In this document: positions 1 to 11,905 of the stretch, piece after piece
Numbering within the stretch: position 1 is the stretch's first letter
Layout of the letters: every line of letters starts with the position of its first letter
Assembly: GCA_000708835.1 (NCBI GenBank)
Contig: DF236953.1
Span: 174,523 to 238,522 of the forward strand
From: Klebsormidium nitens
Lineage: Eukaryota; Streptophyta; Klebsormidiophyceae; Klebsormidiales; Klebsormidiaceae
Length of the DNA: 64,000 bases
Reading direction: 5' to 3'
Notes under the pieces: model-generated
Told to the model about the DNA's origin: nothing
Databases searched by the model: none
The model's input: the letters and a program-made list of their open reading frames with translations, nothing else
Position numbers and translations under genes: made by a program

Positions 1-277
1 CCTGTAAACCGTCACGATTCTGGCGAGCGGAGCACGCGCGCTGTGCACGATAGCTCGGTGCGACACCCCTGCATAATCAGTGACGTCACCAGCAAAACCT
101 GGAAAATGAAGTCGTCACTTTTCGACCGGATTGAGTTCCGATTGGCGTTCGTGAGTCACAGATCGTGCAAAGTAAGGCCGCCAGTGCCAGAATCGTGCAC
201 ACCATTCTGGTCGTCGATGTTCTCGTGACAAGTTTCACGGCAACCGCTGACGTAACCCTGATTCTTTGGCCGCGCAG

Positions 278-383
278 GTACGAACCGCCGGAGGACAGCC
301 ACGCCCCCGCAGACGCTGAGCTTCGACGCTTGCGGGACATCTTGGCGAGGCTCGAAATGGACAGAGAGGACGTTACAAACTGA
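278..383 (+). CDS. Possible terminal exon of a gene cut by the left edge
   Basis: A GC-rich open stretch follows a good 3' splice site (ggccgcgcag at 268-277) and ends in TGA at 381-383. It would encode about 35 residues (YEPPEDSHAPADAELRRLRD and onward), rich in Glu, Arg and Leu and probably helical at its end. The base composition matches the exons of other genes here. The frame implies a phase-2 intron upstream, and no further exon could be placed between 1 and 268. I do not recognise the family. It could be a chance open stretch; the splice site and composition are the only support. Confidence 0.35.
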
Positions 384-1304
384 TCAACGGGTGTATATAG
401 AGAAGCATGACATCATGATCTGCGCCGCCAGCTCAACTCCATGGCAACGGCAATTTGCGGAACCAAACCACCCTCATGATGGTCCATATGGGTGTAAGTG
501 GATTTCAACCTCGCATGTGATTGTCGATATTGATCGGCTGCCATAATGTTTTGAGTTGAGCACTTCGCGCATCATAACGGGGATGTAAAGGGGGCGCGCT
601 GCATGGTAGACTCGAAACATCCCGCCCCGGCCCGCCGCTCGCACATTATTTGCGTCGAAATTGATAGCGCATGAATTCAAACATCAACTCGGGCGCACTT
701 TGCAATCAAGTACATCGAATCCAACCGGGCCTCATGTGCTTGCAGCAACATGCGTATGTATGTGGCTATCGATGACGAGCAGATCGGAAACAATCTATGC
801 CCTAGCTTCAGTTCTCAGTTAAGATCGGAAAGCAAAGAAATTTCAGTGAGCAGACACGCGTGCGACAAAGTTTCGATAATGGTTTCAAATTCTCTTTTAA
901 ATACGTGGATTTCCACGATACATACTTGCATCAGTGGTATACCCCGTCTGACTCATCGAAGACGTTGGATTGAACAAATGCAAATTGATCATTTCCAAAT
1001 TAAGCAAACCTGAAGTGAAGGAAGTACTGATGCTCTCGCTTCTACCGTACAATCAAATGGCAAGCAGAGGGTGCAAACATGAGTAAATCCTCCGAGAAGA
1101 GCCAAGGCGGGATGCCCCTGCACACGCCGCCTTCCAAAGCTTGGAGACAGAATGGCCGGAGCAAGCATGCGGTTTGCTCCTAAATGATCATGTTCTAAAC
1201 GGTTCGTATCTCACTAAAGTGATGTATCTACCTGTCTACACAAACGCACTTTTAGAGCAAAGCAACCAATGATTGTCGCAACCCGAGCCGCTTCACATCG
1301 ACGG
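384..1304. other. Intergenic, 3' flank of BCAT
   Basis: AT-richer sequence with only short unconvincing reading frames. It lies between the putative + strand terminal exon and the BCAT stop codon on the other strand. I see no RNA gene, repeat or promoter motif. Confidence 0.5.
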
Positions 1305-4300
1305 TCAGCTAACGGGCACACTCCACGGGCTGTCCGTGTGTCCGTACTGGACGTCCATGATCGTCCGCATTAACCGGCCCGCTAAACTGGTCGTGGGCTC
1401 CTTTTGCGCGCCGTACGTCGTCCCCGGTTTCCGGTCGATCCAACGGCTCGTTTCGGCGCTGTCAAAGGGCACCGTCAAAGCTGTGCCGTCCGATTTGAGC
1501 AACGTGCTGATGGGCTGGATGATGACAGCGGTCCCGGTCCCGAACATTTCGAGCATGCGGTTTTCGGCGACCGCGGCCTCGATCTCGCGCCACCGGATGG
1601 GGCGCTCCGCGACCTCGAATTCGCTCCAGCTTCGGACTAACGACAGAACCTGCAGATGGAGCGTATCGTTGATGAGGCTCTGTTGTTGGCGGCTCTTTAG
1701 CAAGTTTCGCTGTCGATTGGCCAATCCTCGTCTTTGTGGGCGCTGAAGAAAAGGGCTGAAGATACTCTTGACAGATGATCGTTTGGCATGGTCCACACGG
1801 GCTGTGTGTTGAATACACTTAAGAGGACTGTCTCGCAAAAATACCGGGAGACGCAGAAAAAACGGAACTCTGAGAGAATCCTGCACGCGAGACGTGATAC
1901 ATAGACCGGGAATCTCTGTCAAGGTCCGCGAAAGACAGCTTTCTCACACTGAGCCGTTAATACAACACAGCGGGAGCCAATCCACGTGCCTAGCTGCCTC
2001 TCCACCGAAGGAAGCCAGATACAGTTGTAACGAGCATGGAGAATTTCCACCCAAAATGCTGAAGCAACGATGCAATCTGAGAACCTCACCGTGTCTCTCG
2101 TCACTCCCGGCAGTATCATGCCGTCCAGCGGGGGCGTCACCAGTTCCTTTTTGCCGTCCTTTCTCCGCCACAGGAAAAAGACGTTCATCGCGCCAGACTC
2201 GCCCACGATGCCGTCACCTGACCAACAGAGAAAACGGACTCCATTTAGCCGACAATCTGATGGAGTCAGGAGGCAACAGAACTTCATTGAAGACAGAACC
2301 CAGTAGGAATGAGAACCTCTAGGGCTTGAGCTTGAGCTTGAGCTGAAAACGCGCTTTTGGGAGCTTCTATATGATTTTTCTAGATCTGATGATCGACCAG
2401 ACGGACGGGACGCGAAGCCTCGTCGAAGAACGCAACCTCAAGGTCTAGGGCGGTGCCACGGCAGGTTTGAGTCCGAGGTCACATTTGTAATGGATTCAGC
2501 CCCCACGTCGAAACCAGAAGCCAACCTTACAGAAAGCAACGAAGCGCGCCGTTCGAGACCAACAACAAAGAACCCGCACAGCCCTGACATCAGCAACAGA
2601 GCATAAGGCGGTATCGAAGTCCACGCCACGCAATCTCAGTCACCAGAGTTCAACGCCAGCCCACCTTCCGCCCCGTTGTCCAGCACCTGCTGGCAGACCG
2701 CCACCAACGGAATCCAGTTCGGCGTCAATGCCCACAAAACACAGTTCTAGTCACTAAACTTTGACACCAGCTCACCTTCCGCCCCGTTGTCCAGCACGTA
2801 CAGCACCTGCTGGCACCCGAGCGCCGCCGCCTGCACCTGGGGGCGGATCGTGCTGGCGTAGTTCCCCCCCACTTTGCAATCGCCCACTCCCCCGGGCCAC
2901 GCGCGCGCATGCCGCGTGTCGACGAAAAGCTTGATCGGCTTGACACCGGTCGGGAAGTACGGACCGACCGGGGAGATGATGGTGTAGAGAAGGGCGGCGG
3001 AGGGTGGGGCGATGCCCAGGGTGGGGGTTGTGGCGATGTACGTGGGACGGAGGTACCTGGGGGAAGGAACCGGGGGGAGGATAAGAACCTGACGGAAAAA
3101 CTCGTACAGCAAATGACATTCAAAACTTTCTTTTGATTTCCAGTTTCCTTTTTCCGCCGTGGGGCGGAGGTACCTGGGGGAAAGAACCGGGGGAAAATGA
3201 GAGTCTGAGCGGAGGATGAGGATATACGTGTGGTGGAGGTACCCGAAGGAAGTAACCTAGTGAAGATAATAGAATCTGACTGAAAGGATATACGTGGGGC
3301 GGAGGTACCTGGCGGAAGGAACCAAGGGAAGATGAGAGTCTGACTGGAGGATACACGTGGGGCGAAGGAACCTGGGGGAGGGAACCGGGGGAAATAAGAT
3401 TCCAACTGGAAGATACACATGGGGCGGAGGTACCTGAAAGGAAGGAGCGGGGGAAACGTAGAGTTTGACTGGAAAATATACGTGGGGGCGGAGGTACTTG
3501 GGGGAAGGAAACGGGGGGAAAGAAGAATCTGACTGGAAGACATACGTGAGCAGAAGTACCTGGGGAACGGGAACCGGGGGTAAAGGAGACTCTGACTGAA
3601 AGATATACGTAGGGCGAAGTGCTTGGACAAAAATCTGGGGGAGAAGTAGGATGTGACTGGAAGATACACGTGGCGCGGAGGTACCTGGGGGAAAGAACCG
3701 GGGGTTTAAGGTTCTGACTAGAAGGAAAAGGGAGAGACATGAGTGTCTGAGTGAGGAAGACAAGGGGGAGGGAAAGAAAGCTTTCAAGTGCTAGTGAAAC
3801 AGGGTTGATAAGTTGTCTCTGTTGTATTAACAGGAACTTGCGAGAACGTGTCGATGCCTGGTTGCATATTCAGGAGTCCATGAAGGTCAAGGAGCTGCGC
3901 TGGTATTTGGTCGCAGGAGGAGGACCGCAAGGGAGAAGCGTAAAACTATCAAAAGGTGGATTCATTTGGTCACCACAGAAAAAACCCAAGTGTTGGGGTA
4001 GAAGTAATCAGATGCAGCGACTGAGAAGTCCTTGGTGGGAGGAAGAAGCGACTAGCTTTTAGGTTCTCGCTCGTAGCGTAGAATCACATCGAACGAACGA
4101 AGAAGAAGGAATTGTCTGGAATCTTAGGGGGGGAAGAGAGGAGCGCTCGAGCAGGACATTGTCGAGTGGTCGCTGTCCAGTACGACTTATGAGCGGGCAT
4201 TCCAACACGTCAAGCCTGATCCGTTCTGGCTCGCTTTAAACTGCAGCTGGGAACCCTCTTCGATGTAAAGAAGAAGGATAGAGATTCCGAGCTGCCAGCG

Positions 4301-6464
4301 AAGATATTTCGCCGACTCAACGGAATGAAGAACGGAGTTAGCTCCATAAGATAGTGTGACGTGGCGGTTGGATATGCGTCCCCCTTCACATCCTAGAATC
4401 ACAGCCCCACGGCGCAATTTTCACGACTTCAAAGATTCACGGAACCGTCAGCCCAGAACTCTCGACAAACTCACAAGGAAAAGCCTTCTTTGTCCGGCAG
4501 CCAGTCCCGCTCCACTCGGAGTAGCTCCTTTATGCACTCCAGATATTCAACCTGCATTGAAATAAGTCCCGGAATCTGTCGGGACGGCTGACAGTGAGGG
4601 TTCCAAGGATCCACAGTCCGTGCGACATTGCATCTCAACACAATGCAATCTGCAACTAATTACTGCTTCGTCGATTTGTGGACCTACGAGCACTTTCTCT
4701 GCGCCATGATGATTTGAATGAACCGTGCCCGGCTCGAAAGGCTGTCGTCGACCCGGAATCTCGTCTTGAGGCAGATCAGCAAACCTGGGCTTCCCCCTTT
4801 CGTTATCTTTGGCACAAGTCATTGAGGGAATCAGGACGCCAATACAAAATCGGGTAATCAAAATGCGCTTAGATGAAGCCAAACAGCGGGATGTGGGAAG
4901 CAAACGGTCTGTACAAAACTCGGCTAATGAACTCCCAACGAGCAGTGTGCTTTCTCGCTCGCATAAAATATAGGTTCACTGATGACGGACGGCCGAAAGA
5001 AAGAAGCCAGTGAGACAAGTCAACCGAACCGTTCCAAAGAGATCGAGCGTTTACCTTCTCAAAGTCGGGCAGGTTCAACCGTTGAGCTGACCGTGCCAAC
5101 CGGTCCATGTTCTTGTCAGGCCGGAACATTCTGATCCGCCCATCAACGCCCATGTAAGCCTGCGTAAATCAAATATATTACTCATCAGCTAGCGCCGTGA
5201 CCTGGATCTGCCACCTTCGAGTGTGACATCGTGCACTGCGAGCGTGCATGTGTAAAAGGAACCAAGTCGACCGGAGTTGAAGAGCCGTCACCTGGTTAAA
5301 GGCGGCTGTGAACTGATGATGCGGAAGGAGTAGACGTGCCATTGAAAGTGATTCACAGCAATCTGAAAAACGCGAACCTGGATCGAGCCCCACACCTTAT
5401 GACCAAAATCTTCGTGGAAGCTGCGGGAAATTATGTCCCCAATCCGCTTGCTTCAAGCATGCGATGCCTCTTATGTCGATGGAAAAACCTGGGGCCCACT
5501 TCACGCCAAAACGCAGGACACCACGTTTTGCACCATCATAATCGAGTCGATCGATCGTCCTTCTCTCCTTTTCACCAGGACCACTTATTACTGGTCTAAA
5601 TGTCGTTGCAAATCGCTTTGCAACAGCTCCGACCCATCGACCGACTCCCCAGCGTCACTTGGGCATTCGAGCACCAGCCTACAGGTCCCACCTTCATTCC
5701 TTCGAAACACTCGATGCCATAGTGCAGAACCTGCGCCGCGGGGTGCAGCTGCAGCGGGGCGAGCGGGTCAATCGACGGTGCACTCCAGCCCGTGTTTACG
5801 TTCCACGCTGCCTGGAGCATGTGGTCCGTCATAATCCGCCCGAACAGCAGCTCTGAGAGGGCCGGTTTTGGCTGCACATTAGAAATGCCTGCTCTGTCAC
5901 ACTGGGCTAGACAATTTGACAAGGAGTCTTTGTCGAACAATGTAGAGACAAACTTGTCAGCTCTGTCACAGTCACGAAACCTCTCCACAGAGAGTTCATT
6001 CAGTCAACGAAGTACTGGAGTCTTGCAAGTCCCTTCACACAAATACAAGACAGCGTCTGATTAGTTGGACTTGGCGTCAGCTCTGATATGACAACTTCGA
6101 CCAGTTGAGTCCAGAAAGTTCGGTGATTGATTGCCTGAAGCCAACTCGCCCAGCCTAACAAGATGAGTGCTCCCACCTTGGGCGTGGTAGTTCTGTTCAC
6201 CACCAAGTCCTCACTGCGTATACTGGCCAACCCATCCGCATCCTCAATCGCCGCAGCAACAGCGCTCACGTCGAGCCGCCCCCCCGCCCTCATGAACAGC
6301 GGCGCAGTCCCACTGTACAATCGGAAGCCTTCTGCCGAACCGACGGGGGCGCTGTCTGAAGTACTGGGAATAGCATCTTCACAGGGGCAGAGTGTGGCAG
6401 CTCGAATGTGGCTTAAGGTCCCGCTCGCTGCGCGAACGGCAGAGCGGAGGCGTGTGGTCAACAT
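1305..6464 (-). CDS. BCAT: Branched-chain amino acid aminotransferase (PLP fold type IV), 7 exons
   Basis: Reversible transamination of Leu, Ile and Val with 2-oxoglutarate. Exons on the minus strand: 6464-6177, 5871-5692, 5159-5055, 4551-4475, 3056-2776, 2217-2090, 1649-1305. All joins have GT..AG borders and consistent phase, giving 467 residues. Exon 1 holds a variable, Arg/Ala-rich N-terminus that resembles an organelle targeting peptide. Exon 2 holds the TDHMLQAAW and [19 protein letters not shown] signatures. Exon 3 holds [20 protein letters not shown]. Exon 5 holds [12 protein letters not shown] with the PLP-binding lysine near residue 278. Exon 6 has ESGAMNVFF and [14 protein letters not shown], and exon 7 has [14 protein letters not shown] and ends near [11 protein letters not shown]. 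Exon 4, only 77 bases, encodes [18 protein letters not shown] and is easy to miss. The protein resembles animal and fungal BCATs (DWLP..SLYLRP) more than the seed-plant plastid type. The start codon at 6464 gives a basic leader. Introns 4 and 5 carry copies of exon 5 edges. Confidence 0.93.
2655..2695 (-). repeat. Copy of BCAT exon 5 tail and donor site inside intron 5
   Basis: About 40 bases here repeat the last bases of BCAT exon 5 plus its 5' splice site (exon counterpart around 2765-2815, offset about 110). The shared core is ccttccgccccgttgtccag; the copy lacks a short internal stretch present in the exon. It keeps a GT at the donor position, so it could act as a decoy donor. Confidence 0.8.
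3160..3735 (-). repeat. Nine-unit minisatellite built from a 3' splice site plus exon 5 head (BCAT intron 4)
   Basis: Nine diverged units of 61-69 bases, recognised by ggaggtacctgggg on the + strand at about 3170, 3239, 3304, 3367, 3429, 3493, 3555, 3617 and 3678. On the minus strand each unit reads as a pyrimidine tract, then cag, then bases matching the start of BCAT exon 5 (codons for YLRPTYI), whose true acceptor is at 3057-3059. By eye, about six of nine units keep CAG followed by G at the splice position. The array sits immediately upstream of the true exon in the transcribed direction. Confidence 0.9.
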
Positions 6465-8078
6465 CTGCAGTAGAGAAGAGTTGAAGTGGTTGAGACACCT
6501 GTTGATGTGAAGGTGATCAATCTTGAAGGTGACCGCCACAAAATAAGCAGCAGCCGTGCAAAAGATCGTCAATTGACTGCAACGAATCATCCAGAATAGG
6601 CGAGGGCTTTCAAACCTTCATGTGCCCTCATTTGTTCAGCGGACTTTCCTAAAAGTGAAAGTCATTGAACAAGGCCTCCTCCTGACTAGGCAACCTCCTG
6701 CCGTGCTTCTAGAACTTGCCGCTGCAGGCAAAGCAACCCCTGGACGGCGTTCTACTCGAGACAACTTTTGCATCAGGTTGAGGTCTCTGACTTGATTCAG
6801 GACTTATGTGACCTTGTCCTCTCACAAGATCAGTGTAGGACTTTTGTTTGACAATCTGACCAGCTTGTTAACCCGCATCCCCAGCTGAGATTCCAGACTT
6901 CTCCTGGGCTGATGATTTGAAACAACGAGGGGGTTAGCTTGCTTAACTCAATAATGACCCCAGCACTAACCTGAGGGCAGCTGCGGACTCTGTCTGCAAA
7001 GTTCAATTGTAGCTTGCCTTTCACAGATCACAGGGCAGCTTTAAACAAGACCAGCATCAAGGGCCCAGCAAAACCAACTTCCTCCTGTTTCTGCGTGCGC
7101 CCCCAAATGCATGAACACCTCTGAGTGACTAAAATGTCAGCTTGCACGTCTTGCCTTCTATCTGCCTCAGGAAAACCTTCGAAACATGAAGAGAGTACCC
7201 AAGCGCGGACTCCCAGCTGTGTATCACTTGTCGCTATATCTGTAAGCATGTCCTTTGCAGTATAGAGAGAAGCAACCTGTAAAGTTCAGTATGCAAAACC
7301 TAATCTGCTCTCCTAGCGCTGTAAACTGACACCAAACTAACGATCATGATCAGATTAGCAGCGAAGTGGGAGACAAGTCGCTGACATCACCCGTTAAGGA
7401 AGAGAGGACAATCGGCTCTAATACTTGACTTACCTTGGCCCTCTTACTCCACGACCTTCAAACACCAGTCCAACTTCAAACCAGCAACGCAGTGTCGAAC
7501 CCCGATTGGCTGCTCAAAACGTTCCCTGCTACATCAGTTGCAACAATCCTGCTTGGCTCCTCAGCACCCTTAAAAGATCGTTTTCCACAAAATGGATATG
7601 CAGCATGCCGCGTGCTATCTCCAGGTACAGTGGGAGAAGACAACACTTCGAGCGACGCCATGCCAGAGCTCTGCATGTCAAGGGCAAAGAGCTGCTCCGA
7701 ATCAGATCCTCAGCTAGGGTACAGCAACTGCCGCCCGAACCGCGGCGGTGCTCAGGAGAGCTCGAGCTAGCCATCCGATGGAATACTTGCAAACTGGACG
7801 GCCGATATTGATCCCTCAAATTTGCCTCGCGCCACTTTGAATGAATCAGATCGATTCGAATGTGATTTGTCTCATCGGACGGTTCAATGTTCTGTCCGAC
7901 TCAAAGCCTATGCAAACCACGTCGGTCGTGATTTGTTCGCGGGATCCCGCAAAATTTCCGCTTACTGGCAGTTCCGTTTCCGTTCTTCTAGGTGGAGGCT
8001 CCGGAAAAAGTTTCCTAGCTGTGAGTTTTAAATAGCGTCCTTTTCTCCTGCTCACCGTCCTTCCATTCTGCCGCAAAC
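6465..8078. other. Divergent intergenic region between BCAT and the YjbQ-type gene
   Basis: This 1.6 kb stretch separates two head-to-head start codons and must hold both promoters and 5' UTRs. Short open frames near 7425-7811 lack splice context and recognisable motifs. Apart from a TATA-like string just before the YjbQ-type gene I see no clear element. Confidence 0.5.
8026..8035 (+). promoter_or_regulatory. TATA-like element before the YjbQ-type gene
   Basis: An AT string (gttttaaatag) lies about 45-50 bases before the ATG at 8079. If used, the 5' UTR would be only about 20 bases. Position and composition are the only support. Confidence 0.3.
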
Positions 8079-11000
8079 ATGGCAGCTGCAGCAAGTGCCA
8101 ACCTTGTCAGAAGGGGATTTGCAAGGGGTCCAGTGCTTCAGCAAGGTCTGAGGGGTGATGCATGCATAGAATGTGGGGTTGGCGTTGCAGGAGCTCAAAC
8201 TTTCCTTGGAAGGCGTGTTGCGCATACCAACCCCTCTTCTAGCATTGCAAATTTCGCTCTGTCAACGGACGGTTTGCTCAGGCGGCACAAGGTAAGCTGC
8301 CAATTGGATATATCTCAGATAGGCTGCGTCAGAGCTCAACGAGCTGCCAGTAGAGACGGCGATGTGCGTTTGTGCAATGCTGTAGAGAGGTGACCCGGTG
8401 GAATCTGAACGACATCTAGTCTGGCATGCGACCTTGGCAGAGAAAATTGGATCACAAAAGATTGCGGATCCATCTCAAAAGTATTGGACTAGGGGCTTGC
8501 TCAGTCAGTCTCTGCACCGAGCTTGCCTGCAGCCCTCTGGCTCTGTGTAATTTCTCTTCATATATAGACACAAAAGCAAGCCCCAAGATACGGGGGCAGC
8601 AAGTGACACTCCATGCAAGCGTTTCGGCCTCTCTTCTGATACTGGCACTGCAGTATCTCTGATATATAAAGTCTTACATCTGCGAAAGAACAGCAGCTAC
8701 CACATTCAAATCCCAAAGCCTCAGAATGAGGCTTGCGGATCAATCAAAACGCCTCACAACGCGTATGTTTATATTGATTGCTTTTCTGATTCCAGAAGAA
8801 GCCTGACTTCTTTTGAGATACAGGACCTGGGGAAGAGAACACCCAGCCGGCAGAGTACTTGCCGCCCAATCTGCGCAGCCGGCGAGGCTGCCACTGCAAC
8901 ACAGGTGGCACCCACGGAGTGGGTCCAGAAAACCATCACGTTGAAGCCGAGGCCGAGGTGGGGCTCATGGCACAAATCAGGTCCTGTGCAGTTTGTACAG
9001 GTTCCAAAGTCTTCCCATACTGCTTTGCACTTGCACGTTCAGTTGTCTGGCTTTGCCCTCCTGACGCTTAAAATGTTCATTGATACCTTTGTGCTGGATT
9101 TGGGAAGACTGGAGGCACAAGCTAGGACGGTCACCGTTTTGAAGAGCCCTTAGACGTGGAGAGGAGTGGGGACCATGGGCTAAAGAGTTTACTTACTTTT
9201 TTCAATGCGAAAAAAGATGTTGAGAAGAGCATGTCGGCGATTCTGGACAGAAGGCACCTCGCTGATTGGCTGCTGCAAGTACTGCATCTCAGCTGTTGAC
9301 GGAGAGCATGTTGTGGACTGCAGGGGGTGCCACGTAGTCACGGGGGAGATCCGCAATGCGTTGGGGGCGGAAATGTCACGATTTACCGTTGGGTTGGCAC
9401 ATTTGTTCAGTGAGTGTCAATTATCCAGTGCAAGTCACGGAAAACTGCCATCCCGATCCATCCTTCGTAAAGCCGTCAGTGGCTCAAGCTTTGTTTATTG
9501 CGCCTTGAGATCTGGTCATGGAACATAAAAATTGGGTTTGCGGCATATGGCTTCTGGAAGTGATTCTTTTGGCGTCCCCGCTTTGGTATGAAGCATATGT
9601 TGTTGGGCCAGAAACTTCTTTGAACAATCTGTGAATGCTCTCGACTTTGGCTGCTTATATTCAAAAGTGCACAATTGGTGTATGTATCCTCTCGTCCTCT
9701 GCTTGCAGTCATGCACACGTCAGCCAGCCTGACCATCAACGAAAACGCCAGTCCCGACGTCCCGCTCGACATGGCCGACTCGCTTGACAGGATTGTTCCG
9801 GAGGTACGGGACTCGTAGTACGGTTCACAAGTTGTATATATTCAAGTTCATTGCTGTCACTGCTGCATCAGGCCGAAATCGGCCCGCCTAATTTCGAGAG
9901 CAATAGATGGCCCAAGTGAACGCATTTGGTCCATGCCGAGGTCGATGCCTGTCATTGGACGCCTGTATCTGTCAGGCGCTCGAACCGGGTGAAGCACATA
10001 GTGAGCTGGTGCACCTGTCTGATGTATGTGTGTACAATTGAAGGTCGAGCGAACTTGTTGGGACATGGTCGCCGTTGGCCGTTGAGAGATGGTCGAGATT
10101 CTGTGTGTTCCAGCTACTTCAAAACGGAGCACCGTCTGCATAACTTGGCTGGTTCACCTCTGTCGTTATCTCAGATTCATCGTCCGGTTGCCAGAGGCAA
10201 ATTTGTTCTTTGACCCATTCTATCAGGACTGGTCTCGCCCAAGGGGTACATGAACGGACTGAAAACGATTGTCGAGCCGGGATCGTTCAGACTGAAAGAC
10301 GGGTTTGTGTGGGGCGGCCAACGTGACTCTATTGCTGATCCTTCGTGCTCATACGGCAACCCTGCTAAGGTTTCCCGACGGGGTGAACCCGTTTCTAAAT
10401 ACACGTTTCTATGCCTGAGTTGTTGTCTGTTGATTGTCTTCCGCATTGACGAACCAGTCGTGAACCATTTTCAAAGGTGATTGACATAAGTGGGGATCCG
10501 CTCTGTTGCAGGGGCATCATTATCGACATCTAGACGAGGGGATGGACGATATGCCGGGTGAGAATGTTCCCCTCTCCTGGATGGTCAAATTGAGCCTGCT
10601 GGGAAACCCGCTATTTTTAAGAATGAGCATCGGTACCGGGTACGGGATGGGACAAGGAGCTTCGTGCCTACTTTCTGCAGTTGCCACTGGCAGGAAACGT
10701 GTCTCGAAGCAGGACCAAGCGAATCTTCGTTTACTCATAAAGAGGCACCGTCTTTTCACTCACTCCTCGAATCAGGACAGCATCTGGGTCGCCCGATCTC
10801 ACGTGATCTTGTAGCCTTCGCTAACCGACATTGACTGAGACACCACAACTGTCATGTTCTTGAAATGGCCAACCAGGAGCTTGTGAGATCAAAAATTTGG
10901 CTGAATGAAGGCTTCGTTTTCACGCTTTTCTATTCCTGTCCATCTTCGAGTGACATAGGCTGCAAGCAACTTCTGTTGTCGGATAGATAAGGGATTGATC

Positions 11001-11905
11001 AAACGTCCCAAGTTATTGACGGGGTCTTTAGGATCCAGGTTTCCTGCTAGTTGGACAACCATGTCCTGCCTCCAATCAGCAAGGCGACAGCCACAGATGT
11101 GTCCGGTAACAAGAGGGGGGCAACCTTTTGAGCGTGAAGGATGCAGCTTAGACTGGTCCTACTTTTGCAGGTTCTTTCAGTAAGCTAGGCCCCACGGAGC
11201 CACCTTTCTCAAGGCCAACCGCCTTTACAAAATCACACAAAGCAGTAAATATTCTGAGAAGGGATCGTCGCGTGACTCTCTCACCATTGCCGGAATATCA
11301 TTGGAAGAGGAGGCTTCTCAACCGCTGTTTCTCGTGTCCAGCGCACGTCAAGGGATCCCTCATGGGCTTTTCGGTGACGATACCCATCACGAGCGGACGA
11401 CTGAACATGGGCACGTGGCAGGTAGGTGCTCGAGCCCCGATTGGCCATGTCCAACGAATGCACATCTTTTTAGGAGGCACCAGTTCCTACGTCGATTCTG
11501 GAACTTTTGCTAGGATTCCAGAGACTGACAACGAGCCAAGTCCAGCCGTGCTGTTGGTGTCTGAGGCCGAAAAAGAGATTGCTCGTGATACAGTCAGTTT
11601 TCAGTTTTCGAGGTGGTCAGGATGCTTTGTCCGTATTGTGGTAGCTATGCTCCGGTCAGTGTGACGAGCTGCTGATTGACTACCCGTCGTGATTGCCGCC
11701 AGCCCCCTAGCCATCGACGCTTAGTTCAAACAATCTGGGAGGCTCTTACAACCTCACAATCAGATTATGGAATGTGTTTATTGTCACGGACTGTTCGTTT
11801 GCGCAGGGAATCTATCTGAACGAGCACAGGAACTATGGGGGGCCGAGGAAGCTTTGTGTCACTATCCAGGGGCAGGTCCGACCCGATGGCAGATCATATC
11901 AATAG
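8079..11905 (+). CDS. Plastid-targeted YjbQ/UPF0047 family enzyme, 7 exons
   Basis: Exons 8079-8291, 8824-8957, 9324-9409, 9709-9803, 10512-10557, 11342-11421, 11807-11905; all joins are GT..AG with matching phase, giving 250 residues. Residues 1 to about 98 (MAAAASANLVRRGFARGPVL onward) are Ala/Arg/Ser-rich and look like a chloroplast transit peptide plus linker. From about residue 102 the YjbQ fold follows in order: TEWVQKTITLKPRPRGCH, VGLAHLFIMHTSASLTINEN, DMADSLDRIVPEGHHYRHLD, EGMDDMPAHVKGSLMGFSV, PITSGRLNMGTWQGIYLNEH, NYGGPRKLCVTIQG. The family forms small trimers; bacterial members show weak thiamine-phosphate synthase activity and their true role is unsettled. The conserved HTSASL and YRHLDEGxDDxPAH histidines and acids are intact. 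It pairs head-to-head with BCAT. Plastid location is inferred from the leader. Confidence 0.9.

Noticed and set aside
2725..3669. 314-residue open frame on the minus strand, Pro/Ser/Phe-rich and repetitive
   Set aside because: It is the translation of the BCAT intron 4 minisatellite in a frame different from the real exon; the repetition is DNA-level.
3160..3735. Regular roughly 63-base spacing suggested a CRISPR array
   Set aside because: Whole units are similar, without constant repeats and unique spacers, and they match the adjacent eukaryotic exon.
7425..7811. Open frames between BCAT and the YjbQ-type gene
   Set aside because: Ordinary amino-acid scatter, no homology recognised, no splice context; most likely promoter or 5' UTR.
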